Shown here piece by piece: positions 37,330-47,712 of a DNA stretch of 64,000 bases. The position numbers and the translations under genes were made by a program. The DNA is taken from positions 2,046,001 to 2,110,000 of the forward strand of contig NC_020514.1 of assembly GCF_000347635.1 (NCBI RefSeq). Reading direction: 5' to 3'. The stretch comes from Paraglaciecola psychrophila 170. GTDB taxonomy: Bacteria; Pseudomonadota; Gammaproteobacteria; Enterobacterales; Alteromonadaceae. The notes beneath the pieces were generated by a model. It made no database searches. It was not told the origin of the DNA and saw only the letters and a program-made list of their open reading frames with translations. How positions within the stretch are numbered: the first letter of the stretch is position 1; every line of letters begins with the position of its first letter.

Positions 37330-38942
37330 ATGTTGCGTTTGAACGAAGTTAAATTACCCTTAAATCATAATGAAGAGGCACTGCCCGCTGCTATTTTGCA
37401 GAAGTTGGGAATTGCCAAAGAAGATATGCTGTCTTTTGAGGTATTTAAACGTGCTTATGATGCCCGAAACAAAGCAGATATTTTACTGATTTATATTGTG
37501 GATATTGAGGTGGCTAATCAAGCCGAGCTGCTAGAGCAGTTTGTCAATGATCCTCATGTACGTGAAACCCCAGACATGACATATAAGTTTGTTGCTAAGG
37601 CACCACAAAACCTGACCTCTCGGCCTGTGGTTATTGGGCTTGGTCCTTGTGGCTTGTTTGCTGCCTTAATATTGGCGCAAATGGGTTTTAAACCCATAGT
37701 CTTAGAGCGCGGTAAGGCAGTGCGTGAACGGACCAAAGATGTATTTGGTTTTTGGCGTAATAAGCCTCTTGATACTGAGTCAAATGTACAATTTGGGGAG
37801 GGCGGGGCAGGCACGTTCTCAGATGGAAAGTTATATAGCCAAATCAAAGACCGCAAGCATTATGGCCGCAAGGTGCTACATGAATTTGTGGCAGCTGGCG
37901 CACCAGAAGAAATCTTGTATGTTAGCAAACCTCATATCGGTACCTTTAAGTTGGTTAACATGGTCGAAAAAATGCGCGCTCAGATTACCGAGCTAGGCGG
38001 TGAGATCCGATTTGGTACCAGAGTTGATAAAGTAGATATTCAAAACAACCAACTTACAGGCTTACATTTATCAAACGGTGAATATCTGGTGTGTGAACAT
38101 GCCGTTTTGGCTGTTGGGCATAGTGCACGCGATACTTTCGAAATGCTGTATGAACAAGGTGTTTATGTTGAAGCTAAGCCATTTTCAATTGGCTTTAGAA
38201 TTGAACACGAACAATCGATGATAGATGAAAGTCGCTTTGGAGATAATGCAGGCAATCCTATTTTAGGTGCTGCGGATTATAAATTGGTGCACCACTGTAA
38301 AAATGGTCGCTCGGTTTATAGTTTTTGTATGTGTCCTGGTGGAACTGTGGTGGCCGCTGCGTCTGAAGCCGGTAGAGTGGTGACCAACGGCATGAGTCAA
38401 TATTCTCGTCATGAACGTAATGCAAATAGCGCCATAGTTGTGGGTATCACACCAGAGCAAGACTACCCAGAGCATCCTCTCGCTGGCATTGCTTTGCAGC
38501 GCGGACTTGAAGAGCTTGCTTATAAAGTAGGTGGCGAAAATTATCATGCACCTGCGCAATTGATTGGTGATTTTTTAAAAGGTAAATCGAGTCAGCAATT
38601 AGGTGAGGTGAAGTCGTCCTATACGCCAGGTATCACGTTGACAGATTTATCTAAAGTGGTACCAAGCTTTGTTATTGAAGCTATTCAAGAGGCCATTCCT
38701 GCCTTTGATAAAAAATTAAAGGGTTTGCAAAGGTTGATGGCTTGTTGACGGGAGTTGAAACCCGCACTTCCTCACCTATTTGTATTAAACGTGGCAAAGA
38801 CCTGCAAAGTATCAATACCGGTGGCTTATATCCTGCCGGAGAAGGTGCTGGTTATGCTGGAGGTATTTGGTCGGCAGGCATCGATGGAATTAAAGTGGCA
38901 GAGGCTTTGGCTTTGGATATGCTATCCAAAAGCCAAGTAGAC
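37330..38942 (+). pseudogene. NAD(P)/FAD-dependent oxidoreductase, one-base frameshift
   Basis: A FAD-dependent dehydrogenase of about 535 codons, if repaired. Start ATG 37330 (MLRLNEVKLPLNHNEEA) is preferred over an in-frame start at 37297. FAD motif VVIGLGPCGLFAALILAQ is near residue 107, with QFGEGGAGTFSDGKLYSQIK and YSFCMCPGGTVVAA further on. At about 38722 one T seems lost from a T run: the frame then ends LQRLMAC* at 38748, while the true C-terminus continues in another frame (GLLTGVETRTSSPI, LYPAGEGAGYAGG, ALALDML) to 38942. The lost part binds FAD, so the truncated product should be inactive. Sequencing error is a real alternative. Confidence 0.85.
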
Positions 38943-38954
38943 TAGTGTCAGACA

Positions 38955-39866
38955 TTGAAACATTCTAGAAATTTACATCAAGATAGCTATCCGCTAGCCC
39001 AGCTAGTAAATAGTTATCCTGTTTTGCAGCCGTATATTCTAATTAAGCCTGATGGTGGTAAAACCATAGACTTTGCCAACCCCAATGGCGTAAAGGCCCT
39101 TAACGCTGCATTATTATGTCATTATTATCAGGTGAAGTTTTGGGATATCCCCGCTGGATACTTATGTCCTCCCGTTCCGGGTAGAGCTGATTATGTTCAT
39201 TACATTGCAGATTTATTAGCTAAAGATAATCAAGCGGTGGTACCTGAAGGTAGCACGATTAAAGGTTTAGATATTGGCACCGGTGCCAATCTTATTTATC
39301 CCATTATTGCGACCAGATCCTATGGTTGGCAAATGGTTGGTACAGACATTGATCCTGTTTCGATTTCATCAGCCGAGACTATTATTGATTCAAATTCTGT
39401 TTTAACCAACCTCATTAATGTGAGGCAGCAACATGACCCACAACATATTTTTAAAGGAGTGATAAAACCAGGTGAACATTTTACTTTCTGTATCTGCAAT
39501 CCGCCTTTTCATGAATCAGCTGAGCACGCTAAAGCAGTTTCGCAGCGAAAAATTCAGAATTTAACTAAAAATAAGTCAAAGCGTGAGAGTCACATAATCA
39601 CCCAAAAGAAGAGTGCTCCTCTTAATTTTGCTGGGCAATCAAATGAGTTGTGGTGCGAGGGGGGCGAATTATTGTTTATCCAGCGAATCATCACTGAAAG
39701 CAGAGAGTATGCCACTCAAATACGCTGGTTTAGCAGTTTGGTTTCGAAGAAAGATAATCTCATTCATATATATAAAAGCCTACACGATTTGGGCATTGCT
39801 AACATTAAAACTGTCGATATGGCACAAGGACAAAAAGTCAGTCGTTTTGTGGCATGGCGTTTTTAA
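38955..39866 (+). CDS. rlmF: 23S rRNA (adenine1618-N6)-methyltransferase
   Basis: A 303-aa SAM-dependent methyltransferase that makes m6A1618 in 23S rRNA. It shows TIDFANPNGVKALNAALLCH, WDIPAGYLCPPVPGRADYVH, SAM motif GLDIGTGANLIYPI and catalytic CNPPFHESA. No ATG lies near the expected start; TTG at 38955 (LKHSRNLHQDS) fits the family N-terminus best. It follows the frameshifted oxidoreductase by 12 bp. Confidence 0.92.
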   Translation: MKHSRNLHQDSYPLAQLVNSYPVLQPYILIKPDGGKTIDFANPNGVKALNAALLCHYYQVKFWDIPAGYLCPPVPGRADYVHYIADLLAKDNQAVVPEGSTIKGLDIGTGANLIYPIIATRSYGWQMVGTDIDPVSISSAETIIDSNSVLTNLINVRQQHDPQHIFKGVIKPGEHFTFCICNPPFHESAEHAKAVSQRKIQNLTKNKSKRESHIITQKKSAPLNFAGQSNELWCEGGELLFIQRIITESREYATQIRWFSSLVSKKDNLIHIYKSLHDLGIANIKTVDMAQGQKVSRFVAWRF

Positions 39867-39887
39867 GAGAAGCTTTAGGGGATTAGT

Positions 39888-40451
39888 ATGAGCGACTTAA
39901 CCGAAAAACAAAAAATGTTACAAGGGCTTGAGTACTTTCCCAGTAACAAAATATTACAGCAAGACAGAGCTAACGCTAAAAGGCTTTGTCAGCAGTTTAA
40001 TCAATGTGATATCGATGATAGAAAAGGCAGTCGAACCATCATTAAAACATTATTCGGTCACTGTGAAGGTGCTTGGATAGAGCCTAATTTTTATTGTGAT
40101 TACGGCTACAATATTACTGCGGGTAAAAACTTTTACGCCAACCACGGTCTAGTCATTTTAGACGCTGCCCCCGTAACTTTTGGTGATGATGTGATGCTTG
40201 CTCCAGGCGTAATGATTTCAACGTCTACTCATCCCTTAGATCCGCTCAAACGTAACAAAGGTATTGAAACAGCTCAACCCGTCAATATTGGAAATAGTGT
40301 CTGGATTGGTATGGGTGCCAAGATATTAGAAGGTGTAAATATTGGTGATAACGCTGTGATTGCGGCAGGCGCAGTGGTGAATAAAGATGTTGCCGCTAAT
40401 ACTGTGGTGGCGGGTGTGCCAGCCAAAGTGATTAAAATTTTGAGTATATAA
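39888..40451 (+). CDS. maa: Sugar O-acetyltransferase (maltose/galactoside type)
   Basis: A 187-aa LbH-fold acetyltransferase. The N-terminal Mac domain ([20 protein letters not shown]) is followed by left-handed beta-helix hexapeptides: [30 protein letters not shown] with the catalytic His, and [18 protein letters not shown]. It transfers acetyl from acetyl-CoA to a sugar; specificity within Maa/LacA/NodL cannot be read from sequence. Confidence 0.88.
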   Translation: MSDLTEKQKMLQGLEYFPSNKILQQDRANAKRLCQQFNQCDIDDRKGSRTIIKTLFGHCEGAWIEPNFYCDYGYNITAGKNFYANHGLVILDAAPVTFGDDVMLAPGVMISTSTHPLDPLKRNKGIETAQPVNIGNSVWIGMGAKILEGVNIGDNAVIAAGAVVNKDVAANTVVAGVPAKVIKILSI

Positions 40452-40563
40452 AGACTAAACAAAGAATATATATTGCTGTTCATATATTCCATGTTGTTAG
40501 TCGTTGTGGCAAAGTATTTTCTGGTAAATAATATTTCGTATAGTGAAAAGGTGGACTTGTTTT

Positions 40564-42093
40564 ATGTCGAGTCAAGCTAGTTGGACAATGCGCGCATTGG
40601 ATAAGGTTGAAAGGGTCGGAAATAAGTTACCTGATCCTGCGATTATTTTTTTGTTTTGTTTGGTTGTGGTGTGGGTTTTGTCAGCTATATTGTCAAATTT
40701 CACCTTTAGTGCAATAGACCCTAGGACGGCCGAAGCTGTCGTGGTAAATAACTTATTAACGGGCGATTCTTTGACAGACTTTTTGTCTAGAATGGTCACT
40801 ATTTTTACTGGTTTTGCTCCTTTAGGTGTAGTGTTGGTCGCTATGTTAGGTGTGGGAGTGGCAGAACATTCAGGGTTTATTAGTGCCGGTTTGAAACGGA
40901 TGCTCGACTCAACACCCAAAACACTGCTAACACCCATGGTGGTCTTAGTGGCCATTGTTAGTCACACCGCCACCGACGCCGGGTATGTGCTAGTTATTCC
41001 ACTCGCAGGCGTTATCTTTTATGCGATGGGTAGGCATCCGCTAGCGGGTATTGCGGCTGCATTTGCAGGGGTAAGTGGTGGTTTTTGTGCTAATTTTATC
41101 CCGTCGGCTATTGACCCTTTACTGCAAAGCTTTACTCAGAGTGCAGCGCAAATCATTGACCCTGATATGCAAATAAACCCGCTTAACAATTGGTTTTTTA
41201 ATTCTGCATCAACCTTATTGGTAGTCGGCATCGGCTGGTATTTAACCGATAAAGTCATTGAACCTCGCTTAAAAGATGTTGAAGTTGATGGCGATCCTGC
41301 TGATATTCCAAAGTTTGATGAATTAAATGCAGAACAAAGTCGAGCGTTAAAATTTGCCTCATTAACAATGGCAGGAGGGCTTATTGCTTTGGTAGCCGTT
41401 TTATATCCAGACTCTTCACCCTTCAGAGCACCTACTGGCGAGTTAACATCATTTACTGCACCCATAATGCAATCTATTGTGCCAATTATCTTCTTGTTAT
41501 TTTTATTACCAGGTGTGGTGTTTGGTTTTATGTCAGGTACTTTTAAGTCAAGCAAGGATATGATTGATACTATGACGAAAGCCATGCAAGGCATGAGTTA
41601 TTACATAGTGATGGCTTTTTTCTGTTCATTGTTTATTGATGCATTTGGTAAGTCAAACCTAGGAGCATTGTTGGCAATTGAAGGGGCTGAGGTATTAAAA
41701 ACACTAGCACTACCGAGTATGGTGACAATAGTGGGTATTATCTTTTTGACTGCATTTGTGAATTTGTTTGTGGGTTCATCCTCTGCTAAGTGGGCCTTGT
41801 TGGGGCCTATCTTCGTGCCTATGCTGATGCAGCTAAATATTTCGCCAGACTTAACTCAAGCGGCGTATAGAGTGGGTGACTCGTCTTCTAATATAATTAC
41901 ACCCTTGATGCCCTATTTTCCTCTCGTCGTGGTGTATTGCCAACGTTATGTTAAGTCAACAGGCATAGGCACGCTACTATCATTAATGTTGCCTTATTCC
42001 ATCAGTCTTTTGCTGCTTTGGTCGGTATTTTTACTCGCTTACTGGGGACTGGGTATGCCACTTGGGATCCAATCAAGCTATGTCTACCCCTAA
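40564..42093 (+). CDS. AbgT-family transporter
   Basis: A 509-aa inner-membrane protein with start ATG 40564 behind AAGGTGG; an in-frame codon at 40543 lies within that ribosome binding site. N-terminus WTMRALDKVERVGNKLPDPAIIFL is family-typical, as are VSHTATDAGYVLVIPLAGVIF, FCANFIPSAIDPLL and the re-entrant hairpin FVNLFVGSSSAKWALLGPIF. AbgT proteins import p-aminobenzoyl-glutamate or export antimetabolites such as sulfonamides. Which one applies here is open. Monocistronic by spacing. Confidence 0.92.
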   Translation: MSSQASWTMRALDKVERVGNKLPDPAIIFLFCLVVVWVLSAILSNFTFSAIDPRTAEAVVVNNLLTGDSLTDFLSRMVTIFTGFAPLGVVLVAMLGVGVAEHSGFISAGLKRMLDSTPKTLLTPMVVLVAIVSHTATDAGYVLVIPLAGVIFYAMGRHPLAGIAAAFAGVSGGFCANFIPSAIDPLLQSFTQSAAQIIDPDMQINPLNNWFFNSASTLLVVGIGWYLTDKVIEPRLKDVEVDGDPADIPKFDELNAEQSRALKFASLTMAGGLIALVAVLYPDSSPFRAPTGELTSFTAPIMQSIVPIIFLLFLLPGVVFGFMSGTFKSSKDMIDTMTKAMQGMSYYIVMAFFCSLFIDAFGKSNLGALLAIEGAEVLKTLALPSMVTIVGIIFLTAFVNLFVGSSSAKWALLGPIFVPMLMQLNISPDLTQAAYRVGDSSSNIITPLMPYFPLVVVYCQRYVKSTGIGTLLSLMLPYSISLLLLWSVFLLAYWGLGMPLGIQSSYVYP

Positions 42094-42428
42094 GGATAAT
42101 CGTTATATTGGCTATTTTGTAAGAAGTTGCCTCTTTCAGTCATTTAGATAATCTCTGCATTGTCGTATCCTTGTTTTAAAATCTATTTATTTGGCTATGT
42201 TTATGGATGTTTCGCTTGAAAAACAAGCAGGCAACCTAATAAAGGTAATTAAAACTTGTTGTTGAATTTATTAACTGTTAAAAAGTCAATTCAATTTAGA
42301 AAATAATAAAATGCCAGGTGTAATTAAATCGTTACATTGTGTCGGTGTTATAGAAATGTAAGGTGTTACGGGTCTCTTTATGAGTTGAGCCAATGCCAAA
42401 TTTTAGTTTATTTTAAAAGAGTTAAATC
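42094..42428. other. Leader region of the DAHP synthase-tyrA operon
   Basis: AT-rich and non-coding. Contains the TyrR-box-like sequence noted separately and a second, weaker TGTAAG/GTTACG pair near 42357-42369. No leader peptide rich in Phe or Tyr was recognised. Confidence 0.5.
42319..42336 (+). promoter_or_regulatory. TyrR-box-like operator
   Basis: TGTAAT-N6-GTTACA matches the TyrR consensus TGTAAA-N6-TTTACA in 10 of 12 positions, with exact 18-bp size and symmetry. It lies 93 bp before the DAHP synthase start. TyrR control of aroF-tyrA operons is established in enterics; here it is inferred. Confidence 0.55.
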
Positions 42429-43523
42429 ATGTTACGTGACAGCATCAACAACATTAATATTTCATCTGAAAAAGTGTTAGTGACACCTCAAGAGTTAAAG
42501 TCTGAATTACCAGTGAGCGATTCAGCTTTACAAGTTGTTCAATCATCAAGGCAAGTTATCAGTGATATTTTGCATCGTAAAGATCATCGTTTTTTAGTGA
42601 TATGTGGTCCTTGTTCCATACATGATATTGAAGCTGCAAAAGAATATGCGCTTAAGCTCAAAGAGTTACACGAGAGCTGTAAAGACACACTGTACATTGT
42701 GATGCGTGTTTATTTTGAAAAACCACGCACTACCGTTGGTTGGAAAGGATTGATCAACGATCCACATATTAATGGTACCTTTGATATCGAGACTGGTTTA
42801 CGTAAAGCTAGGGAATTATTGATTTGGTTGGCAGAACTTGAATTACCAGTCGCCACCGAAGCTCTTGACCCCATTAGCCCCCAATATTTGGCTGAATTGT
42901 TTAGTTGGTCTGCAATAGGTGCGCGTACGTCTGAATCACAAACCCATAGAGAAATGGCCAGTGGCTTGTCTATGCCCGTGGGATTTAAAAATGGTACAGA
43001 TGGCAGTTTAGGTATTGCCATTAATGCACTGCAATCAGCTGCTTCTGGTCATAGTTTTATGGGTATTAATGGTGAAGGGCAAGTGAGTGTGATTACTACC
43101 CAAGGTAATCCAGACGGTCATATCATTTTGCGTGGTGGTAAACAGCCTAACTATGATTCTGTTTGTGTCGCCGACTGTGAAGCTGAATTGGAGAATGTGA
43201 AGTTGAGTGCAGGCTTAGTGATCGACTGCAGTCACGCAAATTCTAGCAAAGACTTTCGCAGACAGCCTTTAGTTGCTAAAAATGTGGTTAACCAAATCCT
43301 TGAAGGTAATGAATCGGTTATCGGTATTATGTTAGAAAGTCACTTGAATCATGGTAATCAAAGTAGCTCGGGTAAAATGCCTGCTGATTTAGACTATGGT
43401 GTTTCGATAACCGACGGTTGCATCAACTGGCAAACTACAGAAGATTTGATTAATCATATGCGAGATAAGTTAATAACAGTCTTACCTATGCGATTAAATA
43501 GATTAAATGACGCCGAAGTTTAG
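42429..43523 (+). CDS. aroF: 3-deoxy-7-phosphoheptulonate synthase (class I, AroF/G/H type)
   Basis: A 364-aa enzyme joining phosphoenolpyruvate and erythrose 4-phosphate, the first step of aromatic amino acid synthesis. Motifs: FLVICGPCSIHD near residue 60 with the metal Cys, RVYFEKPRTTVGWKGLINDP, IGARTSESQTHREMASGLSM, GFKNGTDGSL and IDCSHANSSKD. It lies 8 bp before tyrA with a TyrR-like box upstream, which suggests the tyrosine-sensitive isozyme AroF. The feedback type cannot be proved from sequence. Confidence 0.93.
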   Translation: MLRDSINNINISSEKVLVTPQELKSELPVSDSALQVVQSSRQVISDILHRKDHRFLVICGPCSIHDIEAAKEYALKLKELHESCKDTLYIVMRVYFEKPRTTVGWKGLINDPHINGTFDIETGLRKARELLIWLAELELPVATEALDPISPQYLAELFSWSAIGARTSESQTHREMASGLSMPVGFKNGTDGSLGIAINALQSAASGHSFMGINGEGQVSVITTQGNPDGHIILRGGKQPNYDSVCVADCEAELENVKLSAGLVIDCSHANSSKDFRRQPLVAKNVVNQILEGNESVIGIMLESHLNHGNQSSSGKMPADLDYGVSITDGCINWQTTEDLINHMRDKLITVLPMRLNRLNDAEV

Positions 43524-43531
43524 GAAGCCTT

Positions 43532-44674
43532 ATGCCAGTATCACCCAATGAACTTAGTGAGCTGAGACAACAAATTGATGAAATTGATAGCCAGTTAGTT
43601 AAATTATTGGCACAGCGGGCTAAAATAACAGCTAAAGTAGGTAAATATAAAAGTCAGGTTGGCTTACCTATCTACGTGCCTGAGCGTGAAGCTGAACTGA
43701 TTGCCAAAAGAAGAGTAGATGCGGAACAACAAAATGTATCTCCAGTTTTAATTGAAGATTTGTTACGCAGGATCATGCGCGAGTCTTACCATACTCAAAA
43801 CGTTGAGTATTTGTGTACTAATCCCAAGATTCATAAGATTGTTGTTATAGGTGGTGCTGGCGCTTTAGGTAGGATTTTTGTTGATATGTTTAAACGCAGT
43901 GGCTATTCAGTCCAGTTGCTTGAACCAAACGACTGGCCGAATGCAGATTCTATTCTCAGCGATGCCGGCTTAGTATTAGTCGCGGTGCCCATCAAGTTAA
44001 CCGAAAGTATAATATCCAAACTGACAGACTTACCTTTAGATTGTGTATTAGTTGATATTACCAGTACCAAACAAAAACCACTAGCTGCCATGATGGCCGT
44101 ACACAAGGGGCCAGTGTTAGGTCTACATCCTATGTTTGGGCCTGATGTCGCTAGTTTGGTTAAACAGGTAGTGGTGGTATGCCATGGTCGCGATGCCGAA
44201 CAATATGAATGGCTATTGCAGCAAATTCGTATCTGGGGAGGTATATTGCAGCAGACTACAGCTAAAGAGCATGACGATGCTATGGTGTTTATTCAGGTCA
44301 TGAGGCATTTCTGTAGCTTTGTGTTCGGCTCGCACTTAGCCAGTGAAAATCCCGACTTACAGCAATTAATATCCCTAAGTTCGCCTATTTACCGTTTAGA
44401 ATTGGCGATGGTTGGGCGGTTATTCGCACAGGATCCTGCGTTATATGCAGATATTATTTTTGACAATAAAGACAGCGTTGCATTACTAACTGAATTTAGT
44501 GTGAAATTTACTCAGGCTTTGGATTTGGTCTCAGCAGGTAATAAAGTTGAGTTTATAAAACAGTTTTTAAAAATTGGCACTTGGTTTGGTGATTATTCCA
44601 AGCAATGTTTGGTCGATAGTAGAAAATTGTTACTTAAGGCAGATGATGATCGCTCTTTAAGTGAGGATTGCTAA
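43532..44674 (+). CDS. tyrA: T-protein: chorismate mutase/prephenate dehydrogenase
   Basis: A 380-aa bifunctional cytoplasmic enzyme. The chorismate mutase domain (LRQQIDEIDSQLVKLLAQRA to about residue 90) is fused to an NAD-dependent prephenate dehydrogenase (IHKIVVIGGAGALGRIFVDM near residue 108, VLGLHPMFGPD near 190, VFIQVMRHFCSFVFG). It makes 4-hydroxyphenylpyruvate for tyrosine. Length is normal. Second gene of the aroF-tyrA operon. Confidence 0.96.
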   Translation: MPVSPNELSELRQQIDEIDSQLVKLLAQRAKITAKVGKYKSQVGLPIYVPEREAELIAKRRVDAEQQNVSPVLIEDLLRRIMRESYHTQNVEYLCTNPKIHKIVVIGGAGALGRIFVDMFKRSGYSVQLLEPNDWPNADSILSDAGLVLVAVPIKLTESIISKLTDLPLDCVLVDITSTKQKPLAAMMAVHKGPVLGLHPMFGPDVASLVKQVVVVCHGRDAEQYEWLLQQIRIWGGILQQTTAKEHDDAMVFIQVMRHFCSFVFGSHLASENPDLQQLISLSSPIYRLELAMVGRLFAQDPALYADIIFDNKDSVALLTEFSVKFTQALDLVSAGNKVEFIKQFLKIGTWFGDYSKQCLVDSRKLLLKADDDRSLSEDC

Positions 44675-44782
44675 TTATTTGAATGAATTTTTTTGAATTA
44701 ATCAGTGACTATTGTCGTGCAGTCACGTTGCCATTTGTATCGCAACATACAAACTGTTGGTCAACACAATAAAGCTAGCTGT

Positions 44783-45740
44783 ATGTCGTTAAGTTCAAGA
44801 TTACTGATTGCAATCATATCTATTTTATTGTGTTCCATTTCATAGTTTTGATGGGGGGTCTGTAAATGTTGCGGTAAGTGAATCCAATGGGGCTTTTACC
44901 GAAGCCATCAAAGACCGATTGATTTCATGAAATTTGCAAACAGGTGAAGCCATTGATGAATATTTCATTTTATTACATCACAAATTCTTACCAAGGCGTT
45001 TAATGTTTCGTTGGTAAAAGCTGCAGAAGGTTTTATCCCCTCGTTCAGCCAGTATGTTTCGCAATGAGGTAACCTTAATACCGCACAACAAAGGCAGTTA
45101 GAAAACTATTATTCATCAAACTTTACTCAACAATATAACGTCAGCAACCCAGAACCATTATTGAATGGCGGAAACGCTTTAAAAGGATTGCTTCAGAGAG
45201 CCTTAGCTTTTCAGTCTGACTTTATTGCGGGGGCATCCTATGACTTGGGTGAAAAAGACGGCTTAGTAGATTTAGGTAACTATTCTCCCTATGCTCAACT
45301 GCAAAATAAATATCACCCTGATATGCGTCATTTTATGCAGGAGTTTGGCTACTATGATATTTTTATAGCTGATATACAACGGTAGTATTGTTTGCAGTGT
45401 GCTTAAAGAGTTGGATTATGCCACCAGTGTCAATACTATGCCATACTCTAATTCTGGCATAGGCGAAGCATTTTCTGCAGCAAGTAATGCTCAAGAAGGT
45501 GAGGTTTTTTTTAGTGAATTTAAGAAATACAGACCCTATTATGACGCAGTCGCCGGTTTTGCTTCTACGCCTATCTATTCTAAAGGCAAATTTATCGCAG
45601 TACTGATTTTTCAAATGCCTATGGACAGGATTAATAACGTATTAACCCATCACAAATTATGGTCAGAAAAGGGCTTTGATGAGTCTGGATAACCATATTT
45701 AGTTAATAGTAGTAGTGTTTTATTGAAGATAAACCTACTT
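44783..45740 (+). pseudogene. Chemoreceptor-type sensor (dCache) gene truncated by IS982
   Basis: From ATG 44783 (MSLSSRLLIAIISILLCSIS, a TM anchor) the N-terminal sensor of a methyl-accepting chemotaxis or related sensor protein can be followed through several stops and shifts. Readable pieces are FTEAIKDRLIS, LNTAQQRQLENYYSSNFT, DLGNYSPYAQLQNKYHPDMR, QEFGYYDIFIADI, KELDYATSVNTMPYSNSG and VAGFASTPIYSKGKFIAVLI. The gene breaks at the IS982 left end at 45741. No signalling domain was recognised on the far side of the IS. Confidence 0.75.
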
Positions 45741-45817
45741 AACCTGAGATCTGCTTAAGCGATAATCATAGAGTTCAGCTCTACGTCAGTTAAATTGAGG
45801 CTTGGCTTATTTTCTTT

Positions 45818-46792
45818 CATGTCTATGCAGATAACTCAGGACTGAACTGTACTGCATATACAAACACCCTGTATAGGTAACCATTACCATGAACATGCCA
45901 GAAGCAAGCTTTTTAGCTTGGCAAAAACAGTTTAGTACAGAAGATGATTGCTTAAAATACTTGCAACAAATGAAATGGCCAAATGGCTTTATTTGCCCTG
46001 GTTGTGGCAATAACCATAGCTATGAAATTACAAGTCGTCATTTATACGAGTGTACACAATGTAAAAAGCAGACCTCAGTCATGTCAGGAACACTTTTTCA
46101 CGGCAGCAAAATCACTTTGAACCAGTGGTTTTGGGCTATCTATTCTCTTGGCTCTGATAAGGGAAGTATCTCAGCACTGAGACTCAGTAAATTAATAGAA
46201 GTCAATTGGCGAACCGCGAGGCTGATTTTAAAGAAACTTAGAACGGCTATGGGGCATAGAGATAGTTTATATCAATTAAGTGGCACAATAGAGCTAGACG
46301 ACGCTCTGGTTGGCGGTAGACAAAAAGGCAAACGAGTGACGCGGAGCAGCAGGAAAAAAGAATGTGCTGATAGCCTGTGAAAGTAAGTGATAAAAAAGCA
46401 GGATTTATCGCAATGGCAGTGGTCGATAGCATTTGTCATTTTAGCGTGAATGAATTCGTCAAGAAACACTTGAAACAAGGCCAACAAGTTCATTCTGATG
46501 CATTGCCGGCATTGAATATTATAGGTCAAAGAGAAAACTATGAGGCAAGAGTACCCCGGGTTATTTAGTTGATGAATGGTTACCGTGGGTACATATAGCC
46601 ATCGGCAATTTAAAAACGTTTTTGTTAGGTACGTTTCATGGTGTAACCGAAAAATACCTACAAGAATACTTTGATGAGTTCTGTTATCGGTTCAATCGTC
46701 GATTTATCGAAAAACAAATACCTAACCGATTGCTAAACTTAGCAATAATTCACTTACCTGTAAAATCGACCTGAGCCAGGTGCATAGGCATG
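45818..46792 (+). mobile_element. IS1595-family element nested in IS982
   Basis: 975 bp. Inverted ends start CATGTCTATGCA (45818) and, on the minus strand, CATGCCTATGCA (46792), each followed nearby by CTCAGG. The target octamer TTTTCTTT is exactly duplicated at 45810-45817 and 46793-46800. It is present once at the same place in IS982 copy 1. The 8-bp duplication and zinc-ribbon transposase fit IS1595. Confidence 0.9.
45889..46774 (+). pseudogene. IS1595-family transposase, frameshifted
   Basis: Start MNMPEASFLAWQKQFSTEDD. The zinc ribbon CPGCGN...CTQCKKQ is followed by TSVMSGTLFHGSKITLNQWF, a helical DNA-binding segment (GSISALRLSKLIEVNWRTA) and GTIELDDALVGGRQKGK with catalytic Asp. A shift near 46375 moves the frame to MAVVDSICHFSVNEFV and VHSDALPALN (second Asp). 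Another shift near 46560 leads to WLPWVHIAIGNLKTFLLGTFH and CYRFNRRF, the normal C-terminus, ending at TGA 46772. Two frameshifts make it inactive. Confidence 0.85.
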
Positions 46793-47622
46793 TTTTCTTT
46801 TAAACAATAAGCGACCAATCCCGCGAGTAAATTCAGCATAAAGCCATTCATACTCCGATACCTTGAGTGTTCGATGTAAGAAATATTCTTAAGTTGGTCG
46901 TTTATTGCTTCAGTTATATAGCGCCTTGAAAGCATGGCCCTATCCCACAACGATATAGCTTTTGCTTTCATATTTTTGCGAACGGTTGTGATGAGACTTA
47001 CACCTTTGTCTAATAAATCTGCTTCCAAAGCTTTACTCAAATAGCCTTTGTCTCCATACAATTTATCAGTTAAACCTTCTGCTAATTCACGCACGGGTTG
47101 AGTGTCATGCACATTGCCGGTTGTGACTTTCGCAGCAACAATTTCACCGTGATGATTGACGACTAAGTGGAGCTTGAAACCATAAAACCAACCCATAGTA
47201 CCTTTACCTCGTTGAGCGATACCGTTGAAGGTTTTATGTCTAGGTATTCGGATGTTATGACACACCTTGATGCTTGTAGAGTCAATGAATTCATGTCATG
47301 AGGGCTTTCCTTTAAGTGATGTAAAGTAGGCACACATGGGCACAATAACTCTAGGCATGACCTCTATAAATTGTGTGTAACTCAATAAATTTGGAGACTC
47401 ATTTTTGTAGACAAGAGATACATACCCAAGAGAGTAGTTTTTGAAATCACGGTAATGTGACATATGAAAACTGACGACAATCGTCATGATTTCACTGGTG
47501 GTCATTTGCCCTTCTCTTTGACGTTTTCGCGTACCGTCTTCGAGCAGTTGTTTACGCCATTGAGGAAATAATACTTTTGCAAAATCATCGACATCACAAA
47601 ACAACTCAACTAATTTACTCAT
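46793..47622 (-). pseudogene. IS982 transposase, copy 2, inactivated
   Basis: ATG 47622 starts MSKLVELFCDVDDFAKVL. A GGA codon has become TGA in the segment corresponding to KPTGHEFID of copy 1 (about 47297), splitting the protein. The second part keeps IDSTSIKVCHNIR, GTMGWFYGFKLHLVV and KLYGDKGYLSKAL intact. The C-terminus is cut by the IS1595 insertion, after which the frame runs into that element and ends at 46750. Confidence 0.88.
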
Positions 47623-47712
47623 GCCTGGTTCTTTTTTAGAATCATCTCTTTCATCGAAAGATCGGATCTTGGAACAGGTATCTAGTTCAATTTCTTAAAC
47701 AGGATTCAGGTT

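Larger units (their letters stand above)
45741..47712 (-). mobile_element. IS982-family insertion sequence, copy 2, interrupted
   Basis: The same ends as copy 1 (AACCTGA at 45741, TCAGGTT ending 47712). The first 77 bp (45741-45817) are separated from the rest (46793-47712) by a 975-bp IS1595-family element. Joined, the two parts are about 990 bp and align with copy 1 along their whole length. It has truncated the chemoreceptor-type gene. Confidence 0.9.
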
